5,806 bases of DNA from JBEIDK01 sp040383485 (GTDB lineage: Bacteria > Bacteroidota > Bacteroidia > UBA4408), in contig JBEIDK010000180.1 of NCBI GenBank assembly GCA_040383485.1, forward strand, positions 1-5,806. Reading direction: 5' to 3'. Under the pieces are notes generated by a model, which saw only the letters and a list, made by a program, of their open reading frames with translations, had not been told where the DNA came from and ran no database searches. Shown here in pieces: positions 1 through 5,806 of this stretch; position 1 is the first letter of the stretch; the number at the start of each line of letters is the position of its first letter. Made by a program: the position numbers and the translations under genes.

Positions 1-49
1 CAAATTGAAAAAAAAAACAACTTTATTTTCAAAATATTTTGTTCAAAAC

Positions 50-81
50 CTTGTTTTATTCATTCAAAAAAAATTTATTTG
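50..81 (+). promoter_or_regulatory. Candidate dnaA promoter (Bacteroidota type)
   Basis: A CTTG at 50-53 lies 20 bases before TTTATTTG at 74-81. This resembles the Bacteroidota primary-sigma pattern of a TTG-containing -33 element and a TAnnTTTG -7 element, with one mismatch in the -7 box. Transcription would start near 88 and give a leader of about 160 bases before the dnaA ATG at 252. The surrounding 1-251 region is very AT-rich, so a chance match is quite possible. No other gene is seen in it. Confidence 0.3.
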
Positions 82-251
82 TAGCAGAAATCAGTTCATT
101 AGAAAGTAGTTACACAAAATGTGAAAATAACAATAGCTAAATCATTTTTTTATTCACTTAATTGTAAACATATTTGAAAACTGATATAACACTTCTATTA
201 AATGTAGAAGACTTTAAAATAGTAAATAACAAAAATAACTTCAAGATTAAA

Positions 252-1682
252 ATGATAAAAAGTTGCGAAACTGTTTGGGAAACTTGTCTAACAATTGTAA
301 AAGATAATATAAGTGCACAAAGTTTTAGAACATGGTTTGAACCAATCAAACCAGTTAAGTTAGAAAACAACATACTTACAATACAAGTACCAAGTCAATT
401 TTTTTATGAATGGTTAGAAGAGCATTATATACATGTATTAAGAAAAACACTTAAAAAGGTATTGGGCGCCAATGCTGGATTAGAATACAGCATAATAATG
501 GAAAATTCTGCCAATAATCAGAAGCCATACACGGTAAACATACCTACAACTAACAGAAAAGCATTGCATAACCAATCGGTTTCAATGCCTCTGGATATTA
601 ATACCAATGGCATTCGCAATCCGTTTGTAATACCTGGGTTAAAAAAGATAAATATAGAGCCTCAGCTTAATGCCGATTTTTCATTCGATAACTTTGTTGA
701 AGGAGATTGCAATAGACTTGCAAGAAGTGCAGGATTTGCAGTTGGTAACAAACCTGGAGAAACAGCTTTTAATCCTCTATTAATTTATGGAAGTACTGGT
801 TTAGGCAAAACTCATCTTGCTCATGCTATTGGAATTCAAATAAAAAATCAATTTCCACAAAAGACAGTATTATATATACAAGCTGAAAAGTTTTATGTAC
901 AATATGTTGATGCGGTTAAAGATAATCGTGTAAACGACTTCATTCATTTCTATCAAATGATTGATGCTTTAATTATCGACGATGTGCAATTGCTTGCGGG
1001 AAAAGATAAAACACAAGAAGTATTCTTTCATATCTTTAATCACCTACACCAAAATAAAAAACAAATTGTCTTAACCTCTGATAAGTCACCTGTAGAAATG
1101 CAAGGTTTAGAACAACGTTTATTATCGCGTTTTAAATGGGGCCTTTCAGCAGACCTGCAAGTTCCTGATTTGGAAACTCGTATTGCCATTTTAGATAAAA
1201 AGATTTACAAGGATGGTTTAGAAATGCCAAGAGAAGTTATAGAATACTTGGCTTATAGTATCAGCAATAATATCCGTGAGTTAGAAGGTGCTTTAGTATC
1301 GCTTCTTGCACAAGCTTCTTTGAACAAAAAATCAATCAATCTTGACCTTGCAAAATCAATGATTGATAAGTTTGTAAAGAACACTGCTCGTGAAGTATCA
1401 ATAGACTATATACAAAAGGTTGTTTCAGATTACTTTGATTTACCAGTTGAGATACTAAAATCTAAAACTCGTAAACGTGAAGTTGTTCAGGCTCGTCAAA
1501 TCGCCATGTATTTTAGTAAGAGTATGACTAAATCATCTTTAGCAACAATTGGTGCTCATTGCGGAGGTAAAGACCATGCAACAGTATTGCATGCTTGCCG
1601 AACAGTAAACAATTTAATAGATACTGATAAAAGATTTAGAAGTTATATAGAAGAACTAGAAAAGAAAATATCAATTAACTAA
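252..1682 (+). CDS. dnaA: Chromosomal replication initiator protein DnaA
   Basis: DnaA is the AAA+ ATPase that binds DnaA boxes at the origin, oligomerises as ATP-DnaA and opens the duplex for helicase loading. The 476-residue length is normal for the family. Domain I (about 1-85) opens with the usual short helix before RTWFEPIKP. A variable linker follows (about 86-140), then the AAA+ domain. It shows Walker A GSTGLGKT at 180-187, Walker B LIIDD at 240-244, sensor I LTSD at 274-277, a box VII QRLLSRF whose R293 is the likely arginine finger, and a sensor II NNIRELEG with R342. C-terminal domain IV (about 375-476) carries the DnaA signature around GGKDHATVLHA at 438-448. Lysine 440 sits where arginine is usual, a conservative change. 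The frame is open back to a TTG at 174, but the ATG at 252 is preferred because family homology begins there. There is no clear Shine-Dalgarno site. The gene stands alone: no dnaN follows, and a terminator comes immediately after the stop. Confidence 0.98.
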   Translation: MIKSCETVWETCLTIVKDNISAQSFRTWFEPIKPVKLENNILTIQVPSQFFYEWLEEHYIHVLRKTLKKVLGANAGLEYSIIMENSANNQKPYTVNIPTTNRKALHNQSVSMPLDINTNGIRNPFVIPGLKKINIEPQLNADFSFDNFVEGDCNRLARSAGFAVGNKPGETAFNPLLIYGSTGLGKTHLAHAIGIQIKNQFPQKTVLYIQAEKFYVQYVDAVKDNRVNDFIHFYQMIDALIIDDVQLLAGKDKTQEVFFHIFNHLHQNKKQIVLTSDKSPVEMQGLEQRLLSRFKWGLSADLQVPDLETRIAILDKKIYKDGLEMPREVIEYLAYSISNNIRELEGALVSLLAQASLNKKSINLDLAKSMIDKFVKNTAREVSIDYIQKVVSDYFDLPVEILKSKTRKREVVQARQIAMYFSKSMTKSSLATIGAHCGGKDHATVLHACRTVNNLIDTDKRFRSYIEELEKKISIN

Positions 1683-1718
1683 AATAAAAAAGCCTCGAAA
1701 ATTCGAGGCTTTTTTATT
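1683..1718 (+). terminator. Intrinsic terminator of dnaA
   Basis: A perfect 17-bp inverted repeat begins directly after the dnaA TAA. The left arm is 1683-1699, the right arm 1702-1718, and the core is AGCCTCGAA/TTCGAGGCT. The centre must open slightly to give a workable loop. The GC-rich core is flanked by an A-run on the left and a T-run on the right, so it can act in both directions. It could therefore also stop minus-strand read-through coming from 2078. Confidence 0.9.
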
Positions 1719-1884
1719 GAATAATATAATTAACTAGACAAACATCAAAAAGGCATAAATGGCAATGAAATCAGATGTTTCAAGCTGATTATTTATAAAA
1801 TAATATACTAATAATATTTGAATCTATTAAGTTTTCCTGCATTTTCGTTCAGGGCTCTACCTGCCTTATTCTTTCTGGTTTTTC

Positions 1885-1903
1885 AATGCAATCAAATTGC
1901 GTT
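1885..1903. other. Small hairpin in intergenic element
   Basis: AATGCAAT (1885-1892) pairs with ATTGCGTT (1896-1903) around a three-base CAA loop. This gives an 8-bp stem with one G-U pair if transcribed from the plus strand. No T-run follows, so it is not a normal terminator. Confidence 0.5.
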
Positions 1904-1939
1904 AAGCCATGAAGGAAGTTCCGAGGGACGAGGAAATCG

Positions 1940-1985
1940 CCTACATGGTAGCAATTTTATTGGATTGAAAAATTGCGACCATAGG
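1940..1985. other. Long imperfect hairpin in intergenic element
   Basis: ATGGT (1945-1949) pairs with ACCAT (1978-1982), and GCAATTTT (1951-1958) with AAAATTGC (1969-1976). They are separated by a single A/G mismatch (1950/1977), and the loop is ten bases. The outer CCT (1940-1942) can also pair with AGG (1983-1985) past a two-base bulge. This is the longest stem in the element, and no T-run follows it. It is the strongest hint that the element acts or spreads as a folded nucleic acid. Confidence 0.6.
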
Positions 1986-2016
1986 AGCAAAAGAAAGAAT
2001 GAAGCATTGATTTTTG

Positions 2017-2040
2017 TTACTTTTCATCAAGGAAAAGTAA
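2017..2040. other. Perfect 9-bp hairpin in intergenic element
   Basis: TTACTTTTC (2017-2025) and GAAAAGTAA (2032-2040) are exact reverse complements around a six-base ATCAAG loop. The stem is AT-rich and has no T-run after it on either strand, so a terminator role for the minus-strand gene ending at 2078 is possible but not well supported. Confidence 0.55.
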
Positions 2041-2077
2041 GATTAAATTTCATAATGACTTTTTGAGAGACGACTAG

Positions 2078-3067
2078 CTACTCATTAGAGTTTGCAGTAT
2101 AAAGTAACATCTTTTCAAGGTTTTTCTCTTTTAAATACCTTTCACAAATTATTTTGCCCTTATCCAATATTTCTTTAATAATTGTTTGCTTGACACCTAA
2201 AATTTTACATGCCTTTGCAAAAGCCAAATCATTACTCATATTTTCTGTTACCTTTATTGCATCTCTTAAGGCAATCACCTTTAAACCATCGTCTTTTAAA
2301 ATTCCTAACTCAAAAATTACCCAGCTTAATGCATGAAAGTATGATTTCTCAAGAATTAGAAAATTTGATTTTTGGCCTGCATCAGGCATAACATTAAACT
2401 TAGATGTAACAATATTAGGATTTAAATACTTTGAAATATTTTTGTCTTTAGGCTTAGTGTCTATAAGCTGAACAGACCCTTGTAAAGCCTGAGCGTATAT
2501 ACTTAACCATCTTAATTTTCTGCGCAATTCATGAAGATGAATTTCAACATCCGAAAAATTAAATTCATTAGAATTTACCTTCACATTTAAATCGTAAATT
2601 TCTGTTTTATAATAATTATAAAATTCGAAAATCTCATCTTCTTCTGCTAACCATTCAACTTCTGAAAGTTTTTTTCTAATCTTCTCAATTCTATAATTCT
2701 TAGGTAACCATCCTTCTAGTTCAAGCTCCAAATTCAGGGCTACAATGCAATCACTATATTTTAACTTGAAAAAATCTTTAATTTCATTTGAAATTTTCTT
2801 ATTCGATTCAAACTGCTTTGTAAACGAATCATAATAATCGCAAGCCCCCAATAAATCTTCTAACCTCTTATATCGTTCTTTATGTTTTGTAAACTTTTTC
2901 TTGCTACGCAAATTGGCATACAATTTACTCAATGCTTCAAGCATAAACATTGGCGTTCTCAAATCGTTTTGATATAACCAAACTCCAGAATTTTTCTGTT
3001 TTATCGATTTATTAAGTAAAGCTTCAACCTTATTTAAATAAATATCGAAGTTGTTTGTATTTGCCAT
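2078..3067 (-). CDS. Hypothetical helical protein, tentative CHAD-like, linked to pepP
   Basis: I do not recognise this 329-residue protein with certainty. It has no signal peptide or membrane segment, is rich in Lys, Glu, Leu and aromatic residues, and looks entirely alpha-helical, so it is probably cytoplasmic. Two segments recall the CHAD domain, a helical fold with basic residues that binds polyphosphate in known members. One is YKRLEDLLGACDYYDSF (66-82), resembling the usual RLxxLLGxxxD stretch. The other is HLHELRRKLRWLSIYAQAL (177-195), resembling the HxLRKxxKxLRY stretch of the second half. The first CHAD half lacks its normal His and Arg, so any such domain is degenerate. A further helical segment lies at about 235-315. 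It starts 12 bases after the pepP stop on the same strand, with no terminator between, so the two genes are probably co-transcribed. The ATG at 3067 is the natural start. That it is a real gene is fairly sure; its function is unknown. Confidence 0.85.
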   Translation of the reverse strand: MANTNNFDIYLNKVEALLNKSIKQKNSGVWLYQNDLRTPMFMLEALSKLYANLRSKKKFTKHKERYKRLEDLLGACDYYDSFTKQFESNKKISNEIKDFFKLKYSDCIVALNLELELEGWLPKNYRIEKIRKKLSEVEWLAEEDEIFEFYNYYKTEIYDLNVKVNSNEFNFSDVEIHLHELRRKLRWLSIYAQALQGSVQLIDTKPKDKNISKYLNPNIVTSKFNVMPDAGQKSNFLILEKSYFHALSWVIFELGILKDDGLKVIALRDAIKVTENMSNDLAFAKACKILGVKQTIIKEILDKGKIICERYLKEKNLEKMLLYTANSNE

Positions 3068-3079
3068 TACGATTAGTAT

Positions 3080-4369
3080 TTATTTTGCCATCAAGGCTTC
3101 AATTTCATCAACTTCTACAGGAATGTTTTTCATTAAATCAATTGGGCCATTATCTGTAATGAGAATATTATTTTCTATTCTAATCCCTAAGCCTTCCTCT
3201 GGAATGTAAATACCAGGTTCACAAGTAAAAACCATTCCTGCTTTAAATGGTTGATATTTATTACCAACATCATGAACATCTAAACCTAGAAAATGAGAAG
3301 TACCATGCATAAAATACTTTTTATATAATGGTCTATTTACATCTTGTTTCTTAACTTTTTCAGCATCGAGAAGTCCAAGCCCTATTAATTCTTTTTCCAT
3401 CATTACACCAACTTCCTTGTGGTAATTATCCCAAGTATTACCCACAACCAATCTATTTATTGCGCTTCTCATAACCCTAAGCACAGCATTATACACATCC
3501 TTTTGTCGTGCTGAAAATTTACCATTTACAGGTAAACACCTTGTCATATCCGATGCATAGTTGGCGTACTCAGCCGCAACATCAAAAAGAATTAATTCTC
3601 CTTCTTTACACTCCATATTATTTTGTGTGTAATGCAGCACGCAAGCATTTTTTCCTGAAGCCACAATAGGTCCATAAGCAAATCCTTTTGAACGATTATT
3701 AATAAATTCATGTAAAAATTCTGCTTCCAAATTATATTCCATCACTCCTGGCTTCAAAAAGTTAAGCACTCTTCTAAAACCTTTCTCCGTAATATCACAT
3801 GCCTTCTGAATTAATTCAATTTCATATTTATTTTTAATTGCTCTTAATTCATGCATGATAGGTGCCGTTCTTTCATATTTATGTAAAGGATATTTTTGTA
3901 AGCACCATTTTACAAACCTAGCATCGCGTGTTTCTACCTCAATGGTTGCACGAGTATGTTCATTAGTATTTAAGTAAACATTTTCAGTCTCACACATTAA
4001 AGAATTAAAAACAGTGTCAAAATCTTTTAACCAATAAATCTTGTTAATACCTGAAACCTTTGTTGCTTCTTCTTTTGTATACTTATGTCCCTCCCAAACT
4101 TCAATAATCTCATTTGTTTCGCGAAGGAATAAAACCTCTTGATGCCCCTCCATTTTAGTATCTGGTGCAATCACAAGTATGCTTTCTTCTTGGTCAATAC
4201 CGCTCATCCAAAACAAATCAGAGTTCTGTGTAAAACCCATGTGACCATCGGCATTGGTTGGCATGATGTCATTTGAATTAAAAACTGCTACTGAGTTTTT
4301 CTTAATAGATTTTCTAAACCTATTTCTATTGTCTATAAATAATTCTGAATTAAGATTTTCGTATTTCAT
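3080..4369 (-). CDS. pepP: Xaa-Pro aminopeptidase (aminopeptidase P, M24B)
   Basis: This metallopeptidase removes the N-terminal residue from peptides with proline in second position. It is usually cytoplasmic and Mn-dependent, and it lacks a signal peptide here. The 429 residues match the family length. An aminopeptidase P N-terminal domain (about 1-150) precedes the pita-bread catalytic domain (about 175-420). Compared with E. coli PepP, all five metal ligands are present: D263 in LFDVAAEY, D274 in YASDMTR, H359 in HGTSHFLGLDVHDVG, E384 in CEPGIYI and E399 in GIRIENN. The catalytic-site histidines H246 (LHYTQN), H355 and H366 also align with correct spacing, so the enzyme should be active. 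It is the first gene of a probable two-gene operon with the unknown protein downstream, and it diverges from the lipoprotein gene at 4505. A paralogous M24B dipeptidase (Xaa-Pro dipeptidase) is the main alternative, but the presence of the N-terminal domain and the motif details favour PepP. Confidence 0.95.
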   Translation of the reverse strand: MKYENLNSELFIDNRNRFRKSIKKNSVAVFNSNDIMPTNADGHMGFTQNSDLFWMSGIDQEESILVIAPDTKMEGHQEVLFLRETNEIIEVWEGHKYTKEEATKVSGINKIYWLKDFDTVFNSLMCETENVYLNTNEHTRATIEVETRDARFVKWCLQKYPLHKYERTAPIMHELRAIKNKYEIELIQKACDITEKGFRRVLNFLKPGVMEYNLEAEFLHEFINNRSKGFAYGPIVASGKNACVLHYTQNNMECKEGELILFDVAAEYANYASDMTRCLPVNGKFSARQKDVYNAVLRVMRSAINRLVVGNTWDNYHKEVGVMMEKELIGLGLLDAEKVKKQDVNRPLYKKYFMHGTSHFLGLDVHDVGNKYQPFKAGMVFTCEPGIYIPEEGLGIRIENNILITDNGPIDLMKNIPVEVDEIEALMAK

Positions 4370-4388
4370 ATATCAAAAAATTGAATTG

Positions 4389-4396
4389 CGAATGTA
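4389..4396 (-). promoter_or_regulatory. Candidate -7 element for pepP operon
   Basis: Read on the minus strand this is TACATTCG, one mismatch from the Bacteroidota TAnnTTTG element, 19 bases before the pepP ATG. The nearest TTG-type -33 candidates are not at ideal spacing (11 or about 25 bases), so support is weak. Confidence 0.3.
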
Positions 4397-4485
4397 CTTA
4401 AGAAAATCAATTTTAAAGTCTCCAAGATAATTTTTAAACATTAGTATGATTTTGACTTTTTCATAATTCGTAAATTCTTTTTTTA

Positions 4486-4493
4486 TTTCTTTG
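4486..4493 (+). promoter_or_regulatory. Candidate -7 element for the lipoprotein gene
   Basis: TTTCTTTG, followed by C, is one mismatch from TAnnTTTG and lies 11 bases before the ATG at 4505. The transcript would have a very short leader. The upstream TTTGAC at 4451-4456 is too far away for an ideal -33 element, so this remains a weak call. Confidence 0.25.
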
Positions 4494-4504
4494 CGAAAAA
4501 AAAA

Positions 4505-5038
4505 ATGAAAAAGATAATTATCCCTTTTATCGCAATTGCATTATTTAGTGCTTGCTTCAAGAAAAAGAACCCTAAGGAATCTGCTCAGAAAACTACTTTT
4601 ACAAATACTTGCGAGCCAAACCAAATATGGCTCAACGAATATACCATTCGTGAAGTTGGTACTGAGGCCCACTCAGGAACCAGGGCTTCGGTTATGACTG
4701 ACAAGGATGAATTTGGTTTAGGTGTTGTAATGCCAATAAATAAAGTTTTGGATAAAAATCAACTAAAAAAAGTGAATGTAAGCGCTTGGGTTAAGGCTGC
4801 AAATTTGCCGCTTAAAGCCTCATTTGTTTTTTCTGTAGATGCTGATAAAAATTTATTTTGGACTGCTCAAGCTTTAAAAGATATGATTAAGGAAACCAAT
4901 AAGTGGACATATATACAATTCAAAAAAGACATACCTAAAAACGATAATCCTCAGGCACGTTTAAGTGCCTATTTCTATAATAATTTAAAGGAGAATTTAA
5001 TGGTGGATGATTTGGAAATAACTTTTGAAGGTCAATAA
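4505..5038 (+). CDS. Lipoprotein with probable carbohydrate-binding-like beta-sandwich
   Basis: This 177-residue protein is probably anchored in the outer or inner membrane and faces the periplasm. It begins with a short signal peptide: two Lys, a hydrophobic stretch (4-14), then LFSAC with C17 as the lipidated cysteine. A basic stretch FKKKNPK follows, rather than the acidic surface-export signal known in some Bacteroidota. After a short linker, residues 36-175 follow the pattern of galactose-binding or CBM-like jelly-roll domains: a start with AHSGTRAS at 55-62, strand VSAWVKA at 92-98, a central tryptophan (W134) in KWTYIQF, and an ending strand with a DDL (168-170) like the common VDDLEI close. 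No catalytic residues are apparent, so a binding or structural role is inferred. It is divergent from pepP and is followed by a strong terminator, so it is probably transcribed alone. The ligand is unknown. Confidence 0.85.
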   Translation: MKKIIIPFIAIALFSACFKKKNPKESAQKTTFTNTCEPNQIWLNEYTIREVGTEAHSGTRASVMTDKDEFGLGVVMPINKVLDKNQLKKVNVSAWVKAANLPLKASFVFSVDADKNLFWTAQALKDMIKETNKWTYIQFKKDIPKNDNPQARLSAYFYNNLKENLMVDDLEITFEGQ

Positions 5039-5060
5039 TAAAAATATAAAAAATAATAAG

Positions 5061-5098
5061 TAAAAGAGTAGTCAAAATTTGTTTTGGCTACTCTTTTA
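5061..5098. terminator. Bidirectional terminator between convergent genes
   Basis: TAAAAGAGTAGTCAAAA (5061-5077) pairs with 5082-5098 around a four-base TTTG loop. The 17-bp stem has a single wobble position (5072/5087). A-rich sequence lies to the left and T-rich to the right, so it works on both strands. It sits 22 bases after the lipoprotein stop and 15 bases beyond the stop of the opposing gene. Confidence 0.88.
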
Positions 5099-5113
5099 TT
5101 TTTCAGAACATTA

Positions 5114-5806
5114 TTAAGGAAGGATAATATTTGAATTCAAACTATCCCTAAACACTCTAATAGTTCGGTAGTCGAAACGAAAATTCTTTGATTTGGTATT
5201 ATATCTATTCGCGAACAAACCATAACCATTAGTGATATTGGTATAAATTGGCTTATCTAATAAATAACCCGCTTTTGGAGCATTTACCTCGGCATAATCC
5301 GTAAAGTCAGGTGAAGCGGCATACAAGTAAAATGTAACATTTCGCATTTTTCTAGATTTTGTTAAATCCGCAAAGGCTGATGTTTTTTTTGATTTTAAGG
5401 CACTTAAAATAGTATTGGCATCTAACTTAAAATTAACTTCTGGTTGAGTTGGTCTTTTAACTTCTGGAAAAATATATTCAACATATTTCTCCACACTATC
5501 ACCAATTTGCTGAGAAGGATATTCTATATAATTCATCCGCATGATTAAGTTATACAAATTTGAATTGTCATCGCGGGCAAAAGATATATTTACTGAACTT
5601 GATTTAACATTCTCGTCATAGAAATATAGCAAGGGATTTGTACTTGTTAAAAACCTGCCGGTTATTGCTAATTGAAAATAAGTACCAACATTATCAACGT
5701 TAATCATCTTTGTTTCACTGGTAGCTTCTTTACCAGTTTTTATGTTTTTAATAATTAGCTTATACTTTGCTTTATCTGATTTTATTTTGGTGCGTGTATA
5801 CCAAAC
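5114..5806 (-). CDS. C-terminal part of unknown, probably secreted or envelope protein (runs off window)
   Basis: The gene continues past the right edge. The frame is open through all 99 bases upstream of the Met at 5707, so that Met is internal and the true start is outside the window. The visible 230 residues end in two consecutive TAA stops. The composition, with many short alternating hydrophobic/polar strands and abundant Tyr, Asn, Ser and Thr, suggests a beta-rich extracellular or envelope protein. The late motif YTNITNGYGLFANRY (188-202 of the visible part) resembles a C-terminal element I associate with Bacteroidota proteins of unknown function such as DUF4249-like lipoproteins near TonB-dependent transport systems. 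That match is from memory and weak. Any signal peptide would lie in the missing N-terminal part. It converges on the lipoprotein gene across the terminator at 5061-5098. No enzyme motif is seen, and the function is unknown. Confidence 0.85.
   Translation of the reverse strand, partial: VWYTRTKIKSDKAKYKLIIKNIKTGKEATSETKMINVDNVGTYFQLAITGRFLTSTNPLLYFYDENVKSSSVNISFARDDNSNLYNLIMRMNYIEYPSQQIGDSVEKYVEYIFPEVKRPTQPEVNFKLDANTILSALKSKKTSAFADLTKSRKMRNVTFYLYAASPDFTDYAEVNAPKAGYLLDKPIYTNITNGYGLFANRYNTKSKNFRFDYRTIRVFRDSLNSNIILP

Larger units (their letters stand above)
1831..2040. repeat. Probable intergenic repeat or structured RNA element
   Basis: The gap between dnaA and the next gene (1719-2077) holds no convincing gene, but this part differs from its flanks. 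Hand counting gives about 42% G+C over 1831-1985, against about 23-27% in the preceding 120 bases. It contains three separate inverted repeats (1885-1903, 1940-1985, 2017-2040) and a purine-rich CCGAGGGACGAGGAA at 1921-1935. The octamer AAATTGCG occurs in both of the first two hairpins. From memory, motifs of the GAGGGACGAGGAA and TTTTTGTTACTTTTCATCAAG kind recur between genes in many Bacteroidota, often predicted as spurious small ORFs; this was not checked. An 82-codon TTG-started frame (1818-2066) crosses it but does not look like a real protein. It could be a dispersed repeat, a structured non-coding RNA, or the remains of a decayed gene. The strand is unknown. Confidence 0.45.

Noticed and set aside
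109..128. Possible DnaA boxes upstream of dnaA (TGTGAAAAT at 120-128 and a poorer one near 109-117)
   Set aside because: Only one has eight of nine consensus positions and the region is very AT-rich, so neither an origin nor autoregulation can be claimed. A genome GC-skew plot would decide.
174..251. 26-residue N-terminal extension of DnaA from a TTG codon
   Set aside because: The extension is low-complexity and Asn/Lys-rich, while DnaA homology begins directly at the ATG at 252.
158..373. 71-residue minus-strand ORF
   Set aside because: It overlaps the start of dnaA on the other strand and is a shadow of AT-rich coding sequence.
1740..1790. Short inverted repeats AAACATC/GATGTTT and AATCAG/CTGATT
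   Set aside because: Stems of 6-7 bp with long or mutually exclusive loops in AT-rich DNA are expected by chance.
1818..2066. 82-codon plus-strand ORF starting at TTG
   Set aside because: It has a rare start, no recognisable domain, no supporting promoter or ribosome site, and it runs through the hairpin-rich element. It is better explained as a chance frame.
2154..2391. Two overlapping 60-residue plus-strand ORFs
   Set aside because: Both lie inside the 329-residue minus-strand gene in other frames and have no features of their own.
4403..4460. Complementary words AAAATCA/TGATTTT and AAAGTC/GACTTT between the divergent genes
   Set aside because: They cannot form one continuous stem and are short and AT-rich, so an operator call is not supported.

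Overview
The window looks like chromosomal DNA from a member of the Bacteroidota. It is AT-rich (about 30% G+C by eye). It has a stand-alone dnaA whose protein starts and reads like a Bacteroidota DnaA, no clear Shine-Dalgarno sites, a short lipoprotein signal peptide ending LFSAC, and candidate promoters closer to the Bacteroidota TAnnTTTG type than to sigma70 -35/-10 boxes. The genus cannot be named from this sequence alone.

Layout: (1) Positions 1-251 are an AT-rich leader upstream of dnaA, with a weak candidate promoter. (2) dnaA runs 252-1682 on the plus strand and is followed at once by a near-perfect 17-bp terminator hairpin. (3) Positions 1719-2077 contain no convincing gene. About 1831-2040 is unlike its surroundings: it is locally GC-richer and contains three hairpins. 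It is probably an intergenic repeat or structured RNA element. (4) Two minus-strand genes form a likely operon: pepP (Xaa-Pro aminopeptidase, M24B) at 4369-3080, then 12 bases later a 329-residue all-helical protein of unknown function with a tentative CHAD-like signature, ending at 2078. (5) Diverging from pepP, a small lipoprotein with a probable galactose-binding or carbohydrate-binding-like beta-sandwich occupies 4505-5038. (6) A second strong hairpin at 5061-5098 separates it from a converging minus-strand gene that runs off the right edge. The visible part of that gene is the C-terminal 230 residues of a probable secreted or cell-envelope protein.

The genes are mostly housekeeping or envelope functions: replication initiation, proline-peptide turnover and envelope proteins. 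They do not form an obvious new system. No transposase, CRISPR array, toxin-antitoxin pair, phage gene, tRNA or rRNA was seen. The parts most worth a second look are the structured intergenic element after dnaA and the unknown protein coupled to pepP.
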